Notes: a model not told the origin generated them from the letters alone. A stretch of 64,000 nucleotides of DNA from Streptomyces armeniacus (GCF_003355155.1 NZ_CP031320.1:4889367-4953366); one strand, 5' to 3'. Positions 28,692-38,272 are shown, counted from the stretch's first letter. Program-made: numbers and translations.

Positions 28692-28908
28692 GCCGGAACG
28701 TGCTCCGTCACTCACCACGGCCCCACATTCGCATCGCGGGATGCCGCGCGCAAGAGAAGTGCGGCACAAATGCCGCCCTCCGTACGGGAGTTGGGCCGCA
28801 CGGAGGGCGCACGGAGGACCGTACGAAGGGCCGCACGGGCCGGTTGCCACACAGAACGGCGCCCGGCCCGGCGGCACGGCTCGGAAAGCACGCCTCAGAA
28901 GGCGCGGC

Positions 28909-29928
28909 TCAGGAGGCGCGCAGCGCGCACAGGCTCTGCCCGGCCACGAGCTGGTCCGTGCGGATCTGCCCGAACCCGGCTTCGCGCAGCTCGGGCGCCA
29001 GCTCCTGCGGCGTGGTCAGCGCGTGGCAGCCCTGGGTGCAGGCGAGCACCAGGTCCAGCCCGAGGGCGGTGGGGTTGCCGCTGTCGTGGAACATCGAGAC
29101 CAGCACCAGCGTGCCGCCCTCGCTCAGCGCCCCGCGCAGCGTGCGGAAGAGCGCGGGGCGTTCCTTGGGCTCGAAGTAGTAGACGTTGTTCAGCAGCAGG
29201 ACGACGTCGTACGGGCCGTCCAGTTCGGCCTCGCGCACATCGCCCTGGCGGACGGTGAACCGGTCGGCGAGCGACCAGCGGTCGAGGTTGGCCTCGGCCA
29301 GCTCGACGGAGGCAGGCTGCACGTCAAGGCCGGTGCCGGTGCTGCCGGGCCGGTCGGCGGCGGCCCGCAGATAGACGCCGGAGCCGCAGCCCACGTCCAG
29401 TACGCGCCCGCCGGGCGCCTCCCGTACGGCCTCCCGCACGTACCCGGTGATGACGCCCTCGGCGATGCGCGAGGACTCGGCGATGACCCCCGCGTACCGG
29501 GGCAGGTGGTCGCCGAGTGCCCCGCCGCGCAGCGTCTCGGGCAGCTCGCGGTAGACGGTGTCGTGGTACGCGGTCTGCTCCTCCAGCAGGGCCCGCAGCA
29601 CGCTGCCGTTGCGGCCGGCCAGGGCGCGGGCCCGGCGGCCCTTCAGGCGGTACGCGCCGCCCCGCGACCCCAGCTCGCCGACGGAGCAGCCGAGTTCGAG
29701 GAAGAGCCGGAACTGCGTGGTGCGGGTCGCGTCGACACCTAGCCGCTCCTCGAGCTCGGCGGCCGTCGCGGGTGACGCCAGCGCCTCCAGCAGTCCGAGG
29801 CGCACCGCCGCGGAGAGGAAATGCATCCGCGTGAACTGCTGCGAATCCCGGAGCAGCAGTGCGTGGGCGGTGGGATCGGGCTGGCTGAGTACCGCACGGA
29901 CGGTCCTGCTCAATTTGCTTGAAGGCAC
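28909..29928 (-). CDS. SAM-dependent methyltransferase with N-terminal winged-helix dimerisation domain
   Basis: A 339-residue methyltransferase. The first about 110 residues are a winged-helix dimerisation domain (MHFLSAAVRLGLLEAL, AAELEERLGVDATRT). The SAM motif is RVLDVGCGSGVYLRAA, followed by GLDVQPASVELA and the acidic DVREAEL. The C-terminal half lacks an obvious catalytic His-Glu pair of plant-type O-methyltransferases, and a Cys-rich ACTQGCHALTT is present. GTG 29928 is chosen for the GGGAGG nine bases upstream; the 61 in-frame residues before it are non-coding in character. It diverges from the flavoprotein gene at 30166. Confidence 0.87.
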   Translation of the reverse strand: MPSSKLSRTVRAVLSQPDPTAHALLLRDSQQFTRMHFLSAAVRLGLLEALASPATAAELEERLGVDATRTTQFRLFLELGCSVGELGSRGGAYRLKGRRARALAGRNGSVLRALLEEQTAYHDTVYRELPETLRGGALGDHLPRYAGVIAESSRIAEGVITGYVREAVREAPGGRVLDVGCGSGVYLRAAADRPGSTGTGLDVQPASVELAEANLDRWSLADRFTVRQGDVREAELDGPYDVVLLLNNVYYFEPKERPALFRTLRGALSEGGTLVLVSMFHDSGNPTALGLDLVLACTQGCHALTTPQELAPELREAGFGQIRTDQLVAGQSLCALRAS

Positions 29929-29993
29929 GCCGGAGTTCCTCCCGTTCGCCGAAGCGGGGCATGGACGAGTGGAGGCAAGCGTAGAACTCCCCC

Positions 29994-30021
29994 TTGACGC
30001 CAACCAGATGACCGGTAGCGT
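29994..30021 (+). promoter_or_regulatory. promoter of the 30166 flavoprotein gene
   Basis: TTGACG (29994-29999), a 16-base spacer and TAGCGT (30016-30021) form a near-consensus rightward promoter in the divergent region, giving a leader of about 140 bases. Confidence 0.6.
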
Positions 30022-30165
30022 CGTTTTCCCGCTTGCACCATGATCACGCTGAATCGCACGGCCACTTGGCGCCCCGGGCGGAATGAGCCGGGAATGCCGG
30101 ACCGGCCCCACCCTGGAACACCGCGCGCAGACGGGGGACGAGAACTCATGGCAAGAAGGAGAAAC

Positions 30166-31953
30166 GTGGTGGAAAACGGACCCAACCGGCAGTCTCGTGG
30201 CACCGCCCGCCGTACTTTCGTCGCCGGGTCACTGGGCGTCGGCGCGACCGCGCTCGGCTTCGGCGGCGTGCCCGCCCTCGCGGCCGAGGGCGAGCGGCGC
30301 CGCGTCGCCGTCTTAGGCGGCGGTGTCGCGGGGCTGACGGCCGCGCAGGAGCTGGCGGAGCGCGGCTTCGAGGTGACCGTCTGGGAGCGCAAGGAGCTGG
30401 GCGGCAAGTCCCGTTCCATACCCGTGCAGGGCACGGGCACCGGCGGCCGCAAGGACCTGCCCGGCGAGCACGGCTTCCGCTACGTCCCGGGCTTCTACCA
30501 CCACCTGCCCGAGACGATGGCGCGCATCCCGGCCGCGGGCGGGGGCGACGAGAGCGTGCACGACCATCTGGTGGCGCAGGCGGGCGTGCTGTACTCGCGC
30601 ACCGGCGGCCGTGAGGACCTGCAGCTCGAGTCCAACCCGGACGGCCTGCCGTCGCTCGAGGACATCCAGCGGCTGGTGACCGCGCTCGCCCAGCAGCTGG
30701 GCGAACTGCCGCCGCACGAGACGGCGTTCTTCGCGCGGCAGATCGCGATCTTCGCGACGAGCGGCGAGAAGCGCCGGTTCGGGCAGTGGGAGAAGACGCC
30801 CTGGCGGGACTTCCTGCGTACGGAGGAGATGAGCGAGGAGTTCCGCAAGCTGTTCGCGGAGGGCCTCACCACGCATCTGGTGGCGTCACGCCCCGACATC
30901 GCCTCGACGCGCGCCACCGGCATCCTCACCGAGCTGTACTTCTACGCGCTGGCCGGGCGCGGCAGCACCGGCAAGCTGGGCCGCGTGCTGGACGCGCCGA
31001 CCAGCGAGTCGTGGATCCGGCCCTGGGTGGCGTACCTGCGGCAGCGCGGCGTGCGCTTCCAGGTCGGCTGGACGGTCGAGGAGTTGGCGCTCGGCGGCGA
31101 CGGGCGGATCTCCGGCGGCCGGGCCGGCGGGCCGGGCGGCGAGAGCCGCGCCATCGAGGCCGACTGGTACGTGTGCGCGATGCCCGTCGAGCGCGCCCGC
31201 AAGCTGTGGAGCCCGGCGCTGCGCCGGGCCGACCCCGCGCTGGCCCGTATGGACAGGCTGCGCACGGAGTGGATGAACGGCATCCAGTTCTATCTGGACC
31301 GGCCGACGCCCGTACTCAACGGCTTCGTCGACTACCTCGACTCGCCCTGGGCGCTGGTCTCCCTGAGCCAGGCGCAGTACTGGGGCGACTTCCCCGCCGA
31401 GTACGGCGACGGCACGGCCGCCGAGTCGTTCTCGGTGAACATCGCCCAGTGGGACGAGCCCGGCATCGTCCACAAGAAGCCGGCGCGCGAGTGCACCCCG
31501 GAGGAGATCGCCGAGGACACGCTCGCGCAGATGCGTGCCGCGCTCGAGGACACCGGGCGTACGGTCCTGCCGGAAGAGGCCGTGCTGCGCTGGCACCTGG
31601 ACCCGGCGATCAGCTACCCCGGCGGCGGTTCCACGGCCGCCAACGACGAGCCGCTGATCGTCTCCGAGACGGGCTCCTGGGACAACCGGCCCGGCCACCG
31701 CACCGCCGTGCCCAACCTGTTCCTCGCCGCCGACTACGTCCGGGACAACCTGAGCTGCGCCACGATGGAGGGCGCCAACGAGACGGCCAAGCGGGCCGTC
31801 AACGCCCTGCTGGAGGAGGCCGGTTCGGACGCCGACCCGTGCACGGTGCACGAGCTGTACGTGCCGCCGGAGTTCGGGCTGCTGCGCAAGGCCGACGACG
31901 TCCGCTACCGGCTCGGCCTGCCGCACATCCTCGACACGCCCTGGGAGTTCTGA
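30166..31953 (+). CDS. Tat-exported-like FAD-dependent amine-oxidase/phytoene-desaturase-type oxidoreductase
   Basis: A 595-residue flavoprotein. The GTG at 30166 is preferred because AAGGAGA lies just before it. The N-terminus has a twin-arginine signature ARRTFVAGSLGVG with a following hydrophobic stretch and AxA site (PALAAEG). The FAD motif is VAVLGGGVAGLTAAQEL, then VWERKELGGKSRS, as in phytoene desaturases and hydroxysqualene dehydroxylases; the C-terminal FAD motif is NLFLAADYVRDNLSCATMEGANETAKRA (segments AADYVRDN and EGANETAKRA). It contains an in-frame TTA codon (30313-30315), unusual in this genome type. A desaturase or dehydrogenase acting on a lipophilic isoprenoid intermediate fits the context. 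Confidence 0.85.
   Translation: MVENGPNRQSRGTARRTFVAGSLGVGATALGFGGVPALAAEGERRRVAVLGGGVAGLTAAQELAERGFEVTVWERKELGGKSRSIPVQGTGTGGRKDLPGEHGFRYVPGFYHHLPETMARIPAAGGGDESVHDHLVAQAGVLYSRTGGREDLQLESNPDGLPSLEDIQRLVTALAQQLGELPPHETAFFARQIAIFATSGEKRRFGQWEKTPWRDFLRTEEMSEEFRKLFAEGLTTHLVASRPDIASTRATGILTELYFYALAGRGSTGKLGRVLDAPTSESWIRPWVAYLRQRGVRFQVGWTVEELALGGDGRISGGRAGGPGGESRAIEADWYVCAMPVERARKLWSPALRRADPALARMDRLRTEWMNGIQFYLDRPTPVLNGFVDYLDSPWALVSLSQAQYWGDFPAEYGDGTAAESFSVNIAQWDEPGIVHKKPARECTPEEIAEDTLAQMRAALEDTGRTVLPEEAVLRWHLDPAISYPGGGSTAANDEPLIVSETGSWDNRPGHRTAVPNLFLAADYVRDNLSCATMEGANETAKRAVNALLEEAGSDADPCTVHELYVPPEFGLLRKADDVRYRLGLPHILDTPWEF
30313..30315 (+). other. in-frame TTA leucine codon
   Basis: TTA encodes the Leu of VAVLGGG in the flavoprotein gene (in frame with GTG 30166). 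In Streptomyces TTA is read only by the bldA tRNA, so translation of this gene is expected to be restricted to late growth. Confidence 0.9.
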
Positions 31954-31996
31954 CCGCCGGAGCGGGGCCGGTGACCTCTGGGCGAGACCCCCGGGG

Positions 31997-33403
31997 TCAC
32001 CGGCGCCGCAGCACCATGCGCAGGCCGCCGCGCGGCCGCAGCGTGACCGTCGGCTGTACGCGGGGCACGCCGCCCGGCGCCAGGTCCAGGCGGAAGCGCT
32101 GCGCCAGCATGGCGACGGCGGCGACGGTCTCAAGGAGCGCGAACACGTTGCCCACGCAGCCGCGCCGCCCGCTGCCGAACGGGATGAACGCGTGCTTCGG
32201 CCGTCCCTCTCCCGCGCCGGGCAGGAAGCGGGAGGGGTCGAAGCCCTCCGGGTTGTCCCAGGCGGCCGGGTGCCGGTGCACGAGGTACGGGGGCACCGCG
32301 ACGGTGCTGCCCGCCGGGACCGGCACGCCGTCGATCTCGTCGTCCTCCACCGCGCTCCGCTCCAGCGTCCAGAACGGCGGGTAGAGCCGCATCGCCTCGC
32401 TGAGCACCGCCTTCGTCCACACCAGCCGGTCCACGTCGGCGAGTTCGGGCTCGCGCCCGCCCAGCACCCCGTCGACCTCCTCCTCCAGCCGCCGCCTGGC
32501 CGCCGGATGGGCGGCCAGCAGATGGCAGGTCCAGGTGAGCACCGTGGCGCTGGTCTCGTGGCCGGCCATCAGGAAGGTGACGATCTCGTCCCGGAGTTGG
32601 CCGGGGCTGATGGCGGAGCCGTCCTCGTAACGGGCCTCCAGCAGCGCGTCCATCAGATCGTGCCGCTCCCCTGCGGGGCCGCCGCCCGCGCGCCGCTCTG
32701 CGGCCACCTGCTCGACCACGGCGTCGATCGCCTCGACCGTGCCGCGCCACGTGCGGTAGCCGGGCGTCGTACGCAGGCCCAGCCGGGGCGCGGGCAGCAG
32801 CAGCGGGTTCCGCATCGCGGTCGTCGCGAAGTCCTGCATGCCGGTGACGGCCGCGGAGACCCGCTCCCCCGCACCGCGCAGGTCGGCGCCGAACAGCGCC
32901 TCGCCGACGATGTTCAGGGTGAGCCGGCTCATCGTCTCCGAGACGTGCACCAGCGCTCCGTCGGGCAGCAGGTCCCAGCCGTCGAGGGTGCCGCGCACCT
33001 GCGCGGTCATCCCGGGCAGGAAGCCGCTGACCCTGCGGTGCGAGAAGATCGGCTGAATGAGCCTGCGCTGCCGCTCCCACAGCGCGCCCTCACTGGTGAC
33101 GAGGCCGTCGCCGAGGAAGACGCGCAGCGGCCGGTACGTGGCGGCCTTGCGGTAGTTGGCCTCGTTCGAGACGAGCACGTGCTCGGCGTGCGCCGGATGG
33201 CACATCAGGAACAGGGTGTGCCGCGGCAGCAACGGCACCCGTACGAGGTCGCCGTAGCGCCGGTACAGCCCGAGTGCCGCGCTCAGCGGGTCCCGGCCGA
33301 TCTCCGGCAGCAGCAGGGCCGCCTCGGCCCGTCCGGGGCCGGCGGCGGTACGCGGCGCGGTGGCACGTACGGGGGCCTGGCCGGTGGTGCTTCCTGCGTG
33401 CAT
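31997..33403 (-). CDS. cytochrome P450 (first of tandem pair, downstream copy)
   Basis: A 468-residue P450 of the CYP102/CYP4-like bacterial type. I-helix AGHETSATVL, K-helix EAMRLYPPFWTLER, and the heme loop FGSGRRGCVGN with the ligand Cys near 416 are complete. ATG 33403 is three bases after the stop of the other P450, so they share a transcript. The two P450s are clearly paralogous along their length and contain a 76-bp identical block (32577-32652 against 33990-34065). Electron partners are not encoded nearby. A late tailoring oxidation is the likely role. Confidence 0.94.
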   Translation of the reverse strand: MHAGSTTGQAPVRATAPRTAAGPGRAEAALLLPEIGRDPLSAALGLYRRYGDLVRVPLLPRHTLFLMCHPAHAEHVLVSNEANYRKAATYRPLRVFLGDGLVTSEGALWERQRRLIQPIFSHRRVSGFLPGMTAQVRGTLDGWDLLPDGALVHVSETMSRLTLNIVGEALFGADLRGAGERVSAAVTGMQDFATTAMRNPLLLPAPRLGLRTTPGYRTWRGTVEAIDAVVEQVAAERRAGGGPAGERHDLMDALLEARYEDGSAISPGQLRDEIVTFLMAGHETSATVLTWTCHLLAAHPAARRRLEEEVDGVLGGREPELADVDRLVWTKAVLSEAMRLYPPFWTLERSAVEDDEIDGVPVPAGSTVAVPPYLVHRHPAAWDNPEGFDPSRFLPGAGEGRPKHAFIPFGSGRRGCVGNVFALLETVAAVAMLAQRFRLDLAPGGVPRVQPTVTLRPRGGLRMVLRRR

Positions 33404-34065
33404 CGTTCAGTCCCTCCGCCGCAGCGTCATCGCCATCTCGTGCAACGGGCGCAGCGTCACCGTCACCTTGGGCACCGGCTCGAAGCCCGGCAGCAGGTCC
33501 AGCCGGTACCGCTGGGTGACCATGACGAGGGCGAGCACCACCTCGATCATCGCGAACGCGTTGCCGATGCAGCCGCGCTTGCCGCCGCCGAAGGGGATGA
33601 ACGCGTGCCGGTGCCGCCCGGCCGCGCGGTCGGGCAGGAAGCGGGACGGGTCGAACGCCTCCGGGCTCTCCCACACCCCCGGGTGCCGGTGTACGAGGTA
33701 CGGCGGGACGATGACCGTGTCCCCCTCGCGTACGGGCCACCCGCCCACCTCGTCGTCGGCCGCCGCGTCACGCTCCACGGTCCACACGGGCGGGTAGAGC
33801 CGCATGGCCTCGTGCAGCACGGCCCGTGTCCACACCAGCTTGTCGGTGTCCTCCTGGGTGGGCGGCCGGCCGGCCAGCACCGAGTCGACCTCCTCCTCCA
33901 GCCGCTCGCGCACCTCGGGCGCGGTGGACAGCAGATACAGCGTCCAGGCCAGGCAGGTGGCGCTCGTCTCGTGGCCCGCCATGAAGAACGTGACGATCTC
34001 GTCCCGGAGTTGGCCGGGGCTGATGGCGGAGCCGTCCTCGTAACGGGCCTCCAGCAGCGCGTCCA
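32577..34065. repeat. 76-bp identical direct repeat shared by the two P450 genes
   Basis: Bases 32577-32652 and 33990-34065 are identical over 76 bases, while flanking coding sequence is much more diverged. The block encodes the stretch ending in DEIVTF just before the I-helix (ALLEARYEDGSAISPGQLRD). The coordinates span both copies; the copies are at the two ends of this interval. Confidence 0.9.
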
Positions 34066-34804
34066 GCAGGTCCGGCCGCTCCCGCCCGTGGCCGCGGCCG
34101 GCCCGGCGGTCGGCGATGACGCGGGCCACCACCTGGTCGATGGTGTCCTTCGCGCGGTCCCACTGCCGGAAGCCGGGGCTGACACGGCGCGCGGCACGCG
34201 GCGAGACCCAGGTCAGCGGGTTCTTGATGACCTTCGTGACGGCGTCCTGGAGGGTCTCGACGGCGTCGTAGACGCTGTCGCGGTCACCGGTCAGGTCGGC
34301 GCCGAACAGGGAGGCGCCGACGATGTCCAGGGTCAGCCCGCTCATCACGCCGGTGGCGTCCACGACGGTGCCGTCCGGGCGGCTGTCCCACTCGGTGAGC
34401 ATCCGGTCGACGGCGGCGACCATGAGCGGGCGGAGGTTCTCCACCTGGCGGTGCGAGAACAGCGGCTGGATCAGCCGGCGCTGGGTCTCCCACAGCTCGC
34501 CGTCGCTGGTGATCAGGCCGAGCCCGATCCACTCGCGCAGCGGGCGGTACGTGAACGCCTTGCCGTAGCGCTGCTCCCGGTCGACCAGGACGTGCTCGAC
34601 GTGTTCGGGGCGGCAGAACAGGTGGATGCCGCGGCCGGGCGCGAGCGGCAGCCGTACGACGTCGCCATAGCGGCTGACCGTCTGGTACATCGAGCGGATC
34701 GGGTCGGAGACGGCGAGCCGCAGCAGGCCGGGCATCCGGTGCGGGCGGGGGCCGGGCGCGCGGGCCCGTATCCCGTGCCGGTCTCCGGTGGGTTCCCCGT
34801 TCAC
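33407..34804 (-). CDS. cytochrome P450 (second of tandem pair)
   Basis: A 465-residue P450 paralogous to the neighbour. I-helix AGHETSATCL, K-helix EAMRLYPPVWTVER, heme loop FGGGKRGCIGN with Cys near 411. The N-terminal region MPGLLRLAVSDPIRSMYQTVSRYGDVV matches the neighbour's layout. GTG 34804 lies 12 bases after the ABC permease stop. It is part of the continuous leftward run from the prenyl synthase. Substrate is not predictable, but paired P450s with an isoprenoid/polyketide set suggest sequential oxidations of one scaffold. Confidence 0.94.
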   Translation of the reverse strand: MNGEPTGDRHGIRARAPGPRPHRMPGLLRLAVSDPIRSMYQTVSRYGDVVRLPLAPGRGIHLFCRPEHVEHVLVDREQRYGKAFTYRPLREWIGLGLITSDGELWETQRRLIQPLFSHRQVENLRPLMVAAVDRMLTEWDSRPDGTVVDATGVMSGLTLDIVGASLFGADLTGDRDSVYDAVETLQDAVTKVIKNPLTWVSPRAARRVSPGFRQWDRAKDTIDQVVARVIADRRAGRGHGRERPDLLDALLEARYEDGSAISPGQLRDEIVTFFMAGHETSATCLAWTLYLLSTAPEVRERLEEEVDSVLAGRPPTQEDTDKLVWTRAVLHEAMRLYPPVWTVERDAAADDEVGGWPVREGDTVIVPPYLVHRHPGVWESPEAFDPSRFLPDRAAGRHRHAFIPFGGGKRGCIGNAFAMIEVVLALVMVTQRYRLDLLPGFEPVPKVTVTLRPLHEMAMTLRRRD

Positions 34805-34816
34805 GGGCGCCTCCCG

Positions 34817-37456
34817 CTACTCATAGCCGATCGCCTGCACCACGTTGAGCCTGCCCGCGCGGCGCGCCGGGGGCACCGAGCCCGCGAGGGCGATGAGGAC
34901 GGCGCCGACGGCGAGGGCCAGCGCCGCCGGGGCGGGCTCGAACGGGATGTCCATGGCGAGAGTTTTGGCCATCACGTCCGTCGAGAGGTAGTGCAGGGCC
35001 GTGCCGACGACGAGCCCGCCGGCCCCGCCCACCACGCTCACCGCTGTTGCCTCGGTGAGGATCACCCGGCGCACGTACCGTCTGCTGCTGCCCAGTGCGC
35101 GCAGGATGCCCAGTTCGCGGCGGCGCTCGACCACGGACAGCATCAGCGTGTTGAGCAGCGCCAGCCCCGCCACGCCCGCGATCACCCACTGCAGCGCGAG
35201 CGCCAGCGAACCCACCTGCTTGACCGCGGACTCCGTGGCGGCCACGGACTCGCTGCCGTCGAGGACGTGCACCGGGTACGGCTGCGCCTCGGCGTGCCCC
35301 TCGATGCGGTCGCGCACCGCCGCCTCGTCGGCGCCCGGCGCGAGCAGCACCTCGTAGTACGAGGCGCCGGAGGGGCCGAACCACCCGGTGAGGCGGTCGA
35401 GGGAGAGCGCGATGAGCCCGGCGTCCATGCTGACGTAGTCCACGACGTCCGCGACGCGGATGCGCTGCTCGCCCCGTGCTGTCGGCAGGGTGAGGGTGTC
35501 GCCCTTCTCCAGCCCTTTCTCCTTGGCGTACGTGCCGGAGACCACGGCGCCCGTGCCCGCGAGGAGTTGCTCGCGCGCCTCGGGTGAGGCGAGCCGGTAC
35601 GCCGTCGAGTTGCTCGGACCGTCCATGCCGAGCAGCAGGGCGCGCTTGCCCGGCTGGTTGAGGTAGGTGAACTGGCCGGCGACGACGCGCTCGACGCCCT
35701 CGGTCCCCTCCAGCGTGCGCTGCGTCTCGCGCGGCAGCAGCGGCCGTACGGGCAGCACGTCCTTGGCGGCGCGCTGCACGATCAGGTCGGAGTCGGCGAG
35801 CGTGGAGACGTTCTTCGACGCGGCGTCCACCGTGTTCTGCGAGGAGCCCGTGGTGGCGACGCCGATGGCGACGGCCAGGCACACGGTCATGCCCGTCGCC
35901 CACGCGCGGCGCGGTGAACTCTCCACGGCGGAGGCGGCGATACGGCCCGACGGCCCCATGCGCGCCGCCAGCCACGCGACGGCGCGGGTGAGCGGCCCGA
36001 TCAGCGCGTACGCCAGCAGGATCACGCCGAGCAGCAGGAGCGAGCCGCCGCCGAAGGAGCGCGCGTCGTCGTACGCCGCGGCCACGGTGAACGCGCCCGC
36101 GATGAGCAGGACGCCGAGGACCAGCGCCCACACCCGGCCCCTGCCGCCCGCCTCTCCGGCGGCGCCGACCGACGGGTCGGCGGTGCGCATGGCCTCCACG
36201 GGCGGGACCTGTGAGGCGCGGCGGGCCGCCAGCCACGAGGCGGCCAGCGAGGCGGCGACCGCCGCGAGGACGGCGGAGGGCACCGCGCTCGCGGGCACGG
36301 CCAGTTCGACCTTGGCGTCCACCGCGTCGGTGATGACCGGCGGCAGGGAGCTGATGCTGGCGCCCGCCATCGCGTAGCCCAGGGGGCTGCCGACCGCGCC
36401 GCCGACGAGGGCCAGCAGCAGTGACTCGAGCAGGAAGTCCCGCAGGATGGGGCGGCGCCGGGAGCCCAGAGCACGCAACGAGGCCATTTCCCCGCGCCGT
36501 TCGGCCGCGGCCATGTTCATGCTGTTGAAGATCAGGAACGCGGCGACGACCAGCGCCATGAAGGCGACCAGCAGCGTGATGTTGCGGACCATCGCCGTCG
36601 CGTCGTCGGCCTGGTCGGCACGGAAGGAGGGGTCGGCGACGAACGCGCCCGGCCCCAGCTCCTTCGCGAGCCGGTCGCGCAGCGCCCCGGTGTCCGCTCC
36701 CGGCTCGGCGACGACCAGTACGGATTCGACGCGGTCCCCGAGACCCGCGAGCCGCTGCGCGGTGGGCAGCGAGGCGAGCAGGTACGCGCCGTCGTTGACG
36801 TTCCCGGCCGCCTCGCCCTCGAGCCGCGCCGCGACGGGCACCTCGGACGACGTACCGGCCATGGACGCGACCCGCACCGTGCCGGCCGTGCGGTCGCCGC
36901 CGCCCTTGACCCCCGTGATGCCGGGGCCGGCCAGCACCGCGTCGCGGTCCGGGGCGCCGCCCTCGCCCCCGGTCCGCCGCGCGGCGTCGGCGGCGACACC
37001 GGTCAGGTCGCTGTCGAGCGCGGAGGCCGTGCTGTCGGTGCCGAACAGCAGCACCCGCTCGCCGTCCACCTCGACGGGCGAACGCACCAGCGGCACGGCC
37101 GCCTTGACGCCCTCGACCTGTCCGGCCCGGCGCACCTCGGCGGCGCTGATCCCGTCGTCCGTACGGCCGGTGACCTCGATGTCAGCGCTCCCGGCGACCT
37201 GGCCGGCGAGCCGCCCCGAGGAGCCGCCGACCGAGCCGTAGATGCCGAGCACGGCGACGATGAGCGCGGCCGCGACCGTCAGCACCGAGAGGGACAGCGC
37301 GGTACGGGCCGGGTGCTGGCGCAGATAGCGCAGGTTGAACAGGCGCAGCCGCGCCGCGACGACGCCGGGGCCGCCGGGCCGCCCGCCGCGCGGGGGACGG
37401 GAACCGGCCTTCGCCGCGCCGGAGTTGCTCTCTTCCTCGGCTTCCTCACCGCTCAC
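34817..37456 (-). CDS. MacB/FtsX-family ABC transporter permease
   Basis: An 879-residue permease with two FtsX-type halves. Each half has one helix followed by a large extracytoplasmic domain and three helices: LSLSVLTVAAALIVAVLGIYG near residue 55, a triple around NITLLVAFMALVVAAFLIFNSMNM, and a C-terminal triple including WVIAGVAGLALLNTLMLSVVERRRELGILRALG. The motif RRREXGxLRALG, diagnostic of these permeases, occurs twice in variant form (RRGEMASLRALGS, RRRELGILRALGS). GTG 37456 overlaps the ATPase stop by 4 bp. It is probably the exporter or self-resistance pump for the cluster product. Confidence 0.93.
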   Translation of the reverse strand: MSGEEAEEESNSGAAKAGSRPPRGGRPGGPGVVAARLRLFNLRYLRQHPARTALSLSVLTVAAALIVAVLGIYGSVGGSSGRLAGQVAGSADIEVTGRTDDGISAAEVRRAGQVEGVKAAVPLVRSPVEVDGERVLLFGTDSTASALDSDLTGVAADAARRTGGEGGAPDRDAVLAGPGITGVKGGGDRTAGTVRVASMAGTSSEVPVAARLEGEAAGNVNDGAYLLASLPTAQRLAGLGDRVESVLVVAEPGADTGALRDRLAKELGPGAFVADPSFRADQADDATAMVRNITLLVAFMALVVAAFLIFNSMNMAAAERRGEMASLRALGSRRRPILRDFLLESLLLALVGGAVGSPLGYAMAGASISSLPPVITDAVDAKVELAVPASAVPSAVLAAVAASLAASWLAARRASQVPPVEAMRTADPSVGAAGEAGGRGRVWALVLGVLLIAGAFTVAAAYDDARSFGGGSLLLLGVILLAYALIGPLTRAVAWLAARMGPSGRIAASAVESSPRRAWATGMTVCLAVAIGVATTGSSQNTVDAASKNVSTLADSDLIVQRAAKDVLPVRPLLPRETQRTLEGTEGVERVVAGQFTYLNQPGKRALLLGMDGPSNSTAYRLASPEAREQLLAGTGAVVSGTYAKEKGLEKGDTLTLPTARGEQRIRVADVVDYVSMDAGLIALSLDRLTGWFGPSGASYYEVLLAPGADEAAVRDRIEGHAEAQPYPVHVLDGSESVAATESAVKQVGSLALALQWVIAGVAGLALLNTLMLSVVERRRELGILRALGSSRRYVRRVILTEATAVSVVGGAGGLVVGTALHYLSTDVMAKTLAMDIPFEPAPAALALAVGAVLIALAGSVPPARRAGRLNVVQAIGYE

Positions 37457-38181
37457 GGACGCCGTCCCTCCCCGATGAACTTGGCGACCACGTCCCCGGG
37501 AACGCCGTCCCCGGCGACCTCACCGTCCGTCAGCAGCACCGCGCGGTCGCTGCGCAGCGCGGCGTCCATGCTGTGGGTCACCATCACCACCGAACGCTCC
37601 GAGCCGTCGTGTGCGAGGGAGGCGAGCAGGTCGAGGAGTTCGTCCCCGGTGCGCGAGTCGAGGTTTCCGGTGGGCTCGTCGGCGAGGACGATCCCGGGGT
37701 CCATGATCAGGGAGCGGGCGATGGCGACCCGCTGCATCTGCCCGCCGGACAGCTCGCCGGGCCGGTGCTCCGCGCGGTCCGCGAGGCCGACGCGTTCCAG
37801 CAGCGCCATCGCCTCCTCCCGTACGGAACCGGGCTTCACGCCGTCCAGGAGGCGCGGGACGGCGACGTTCTCCCAGGCGGTCAGCGCCGGCAGGAGGTTG
37901 AAGAACTGGAAGATGAACCCGACACGGCGGCGGCGCAGATCGGACAGCGCGTCGTCGTCGAGCGCCGCCAGGTCCGTGTCGTCGATGAACACCCGGCCCT
38001 CGGAGGGGATGTCGAGCGCCCCCATCACGTGCAGCATGGTGCTCTTGCCCGAGCCGCTGGGCCCCAGCACGGAGACGCACTGGCCGCCCCCGATCGTCAA
38101 CGACACGCCGTTCAGGGCGCGTACGGGCTGACGGCCGCGCAGATAGTCGTGCACCACGCCGTCCAGCCGGAGTGCGGCCAT
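37453..38181 (-). CDS. ABC transporter ATP-binding protein (LolD/MacB type)
   Basis: A 242-residue ATPase. Walker A is GPSGSGKST, the LolD-type DDALSDLRRRRVGFIFQFFNLLPALT segment (motif FIFQFFNLLP) is present, signature LSGGQMQRVAIAR, Walker B IVLADEPTGNLD and switch VMVTHSMDAA. It forms a complete pump with the downstream permease. It is separated from the ligase gene upstream by 110 bases that contain an operator-like inverted repeat, so the pump may have its own inducible promoter. Confidence 0.94.
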   Translation of the reverse strand: MAALRLDGVVHDYLRGRQPVRALNGVSLTIGGGQCVSVLGPSGSGKSTMLHVMGALDIPSEGRVFIDDTDLAALDDDALSDLRRRRVGFIFQFFNLLPALTAWENVAVPRLLDGVKPGSVREEAMALLERVGLADRAEHRPGELSGGQMQRVAIARSLIMDPGIVLADEPTGNLDSRTGDELLDLLASLAHDGSERSVVMVTHSMDAALRSDRAVLLTDGEVAGDGVPGDVVAKFIGEGRRP

Positions 38182-38244
38182 GTACGGGTCTCCCCTCTTC
38201 CGAAGCCCCGCAGCCAGGTGCGGAGCAGTCGATCCTCACGCGTC

Positions 38245-38272
38245 ACTGTGCCGTTTCCGTGCGTGGCACAGT
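38245..38272. promoter_or_regulatory. operator-like inverted repeat upstream of the exporter genes
   Basis: ACTGTGCC (38245-38252) and GGCACAGT (38265-38272) are perfect 8-bp arms with a 12-base spacer, 65-90 bases upstream of the exporter ATPase start. On the minus strand a TTGGAC -35-like box lies beside it. Confidence 0.5.
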
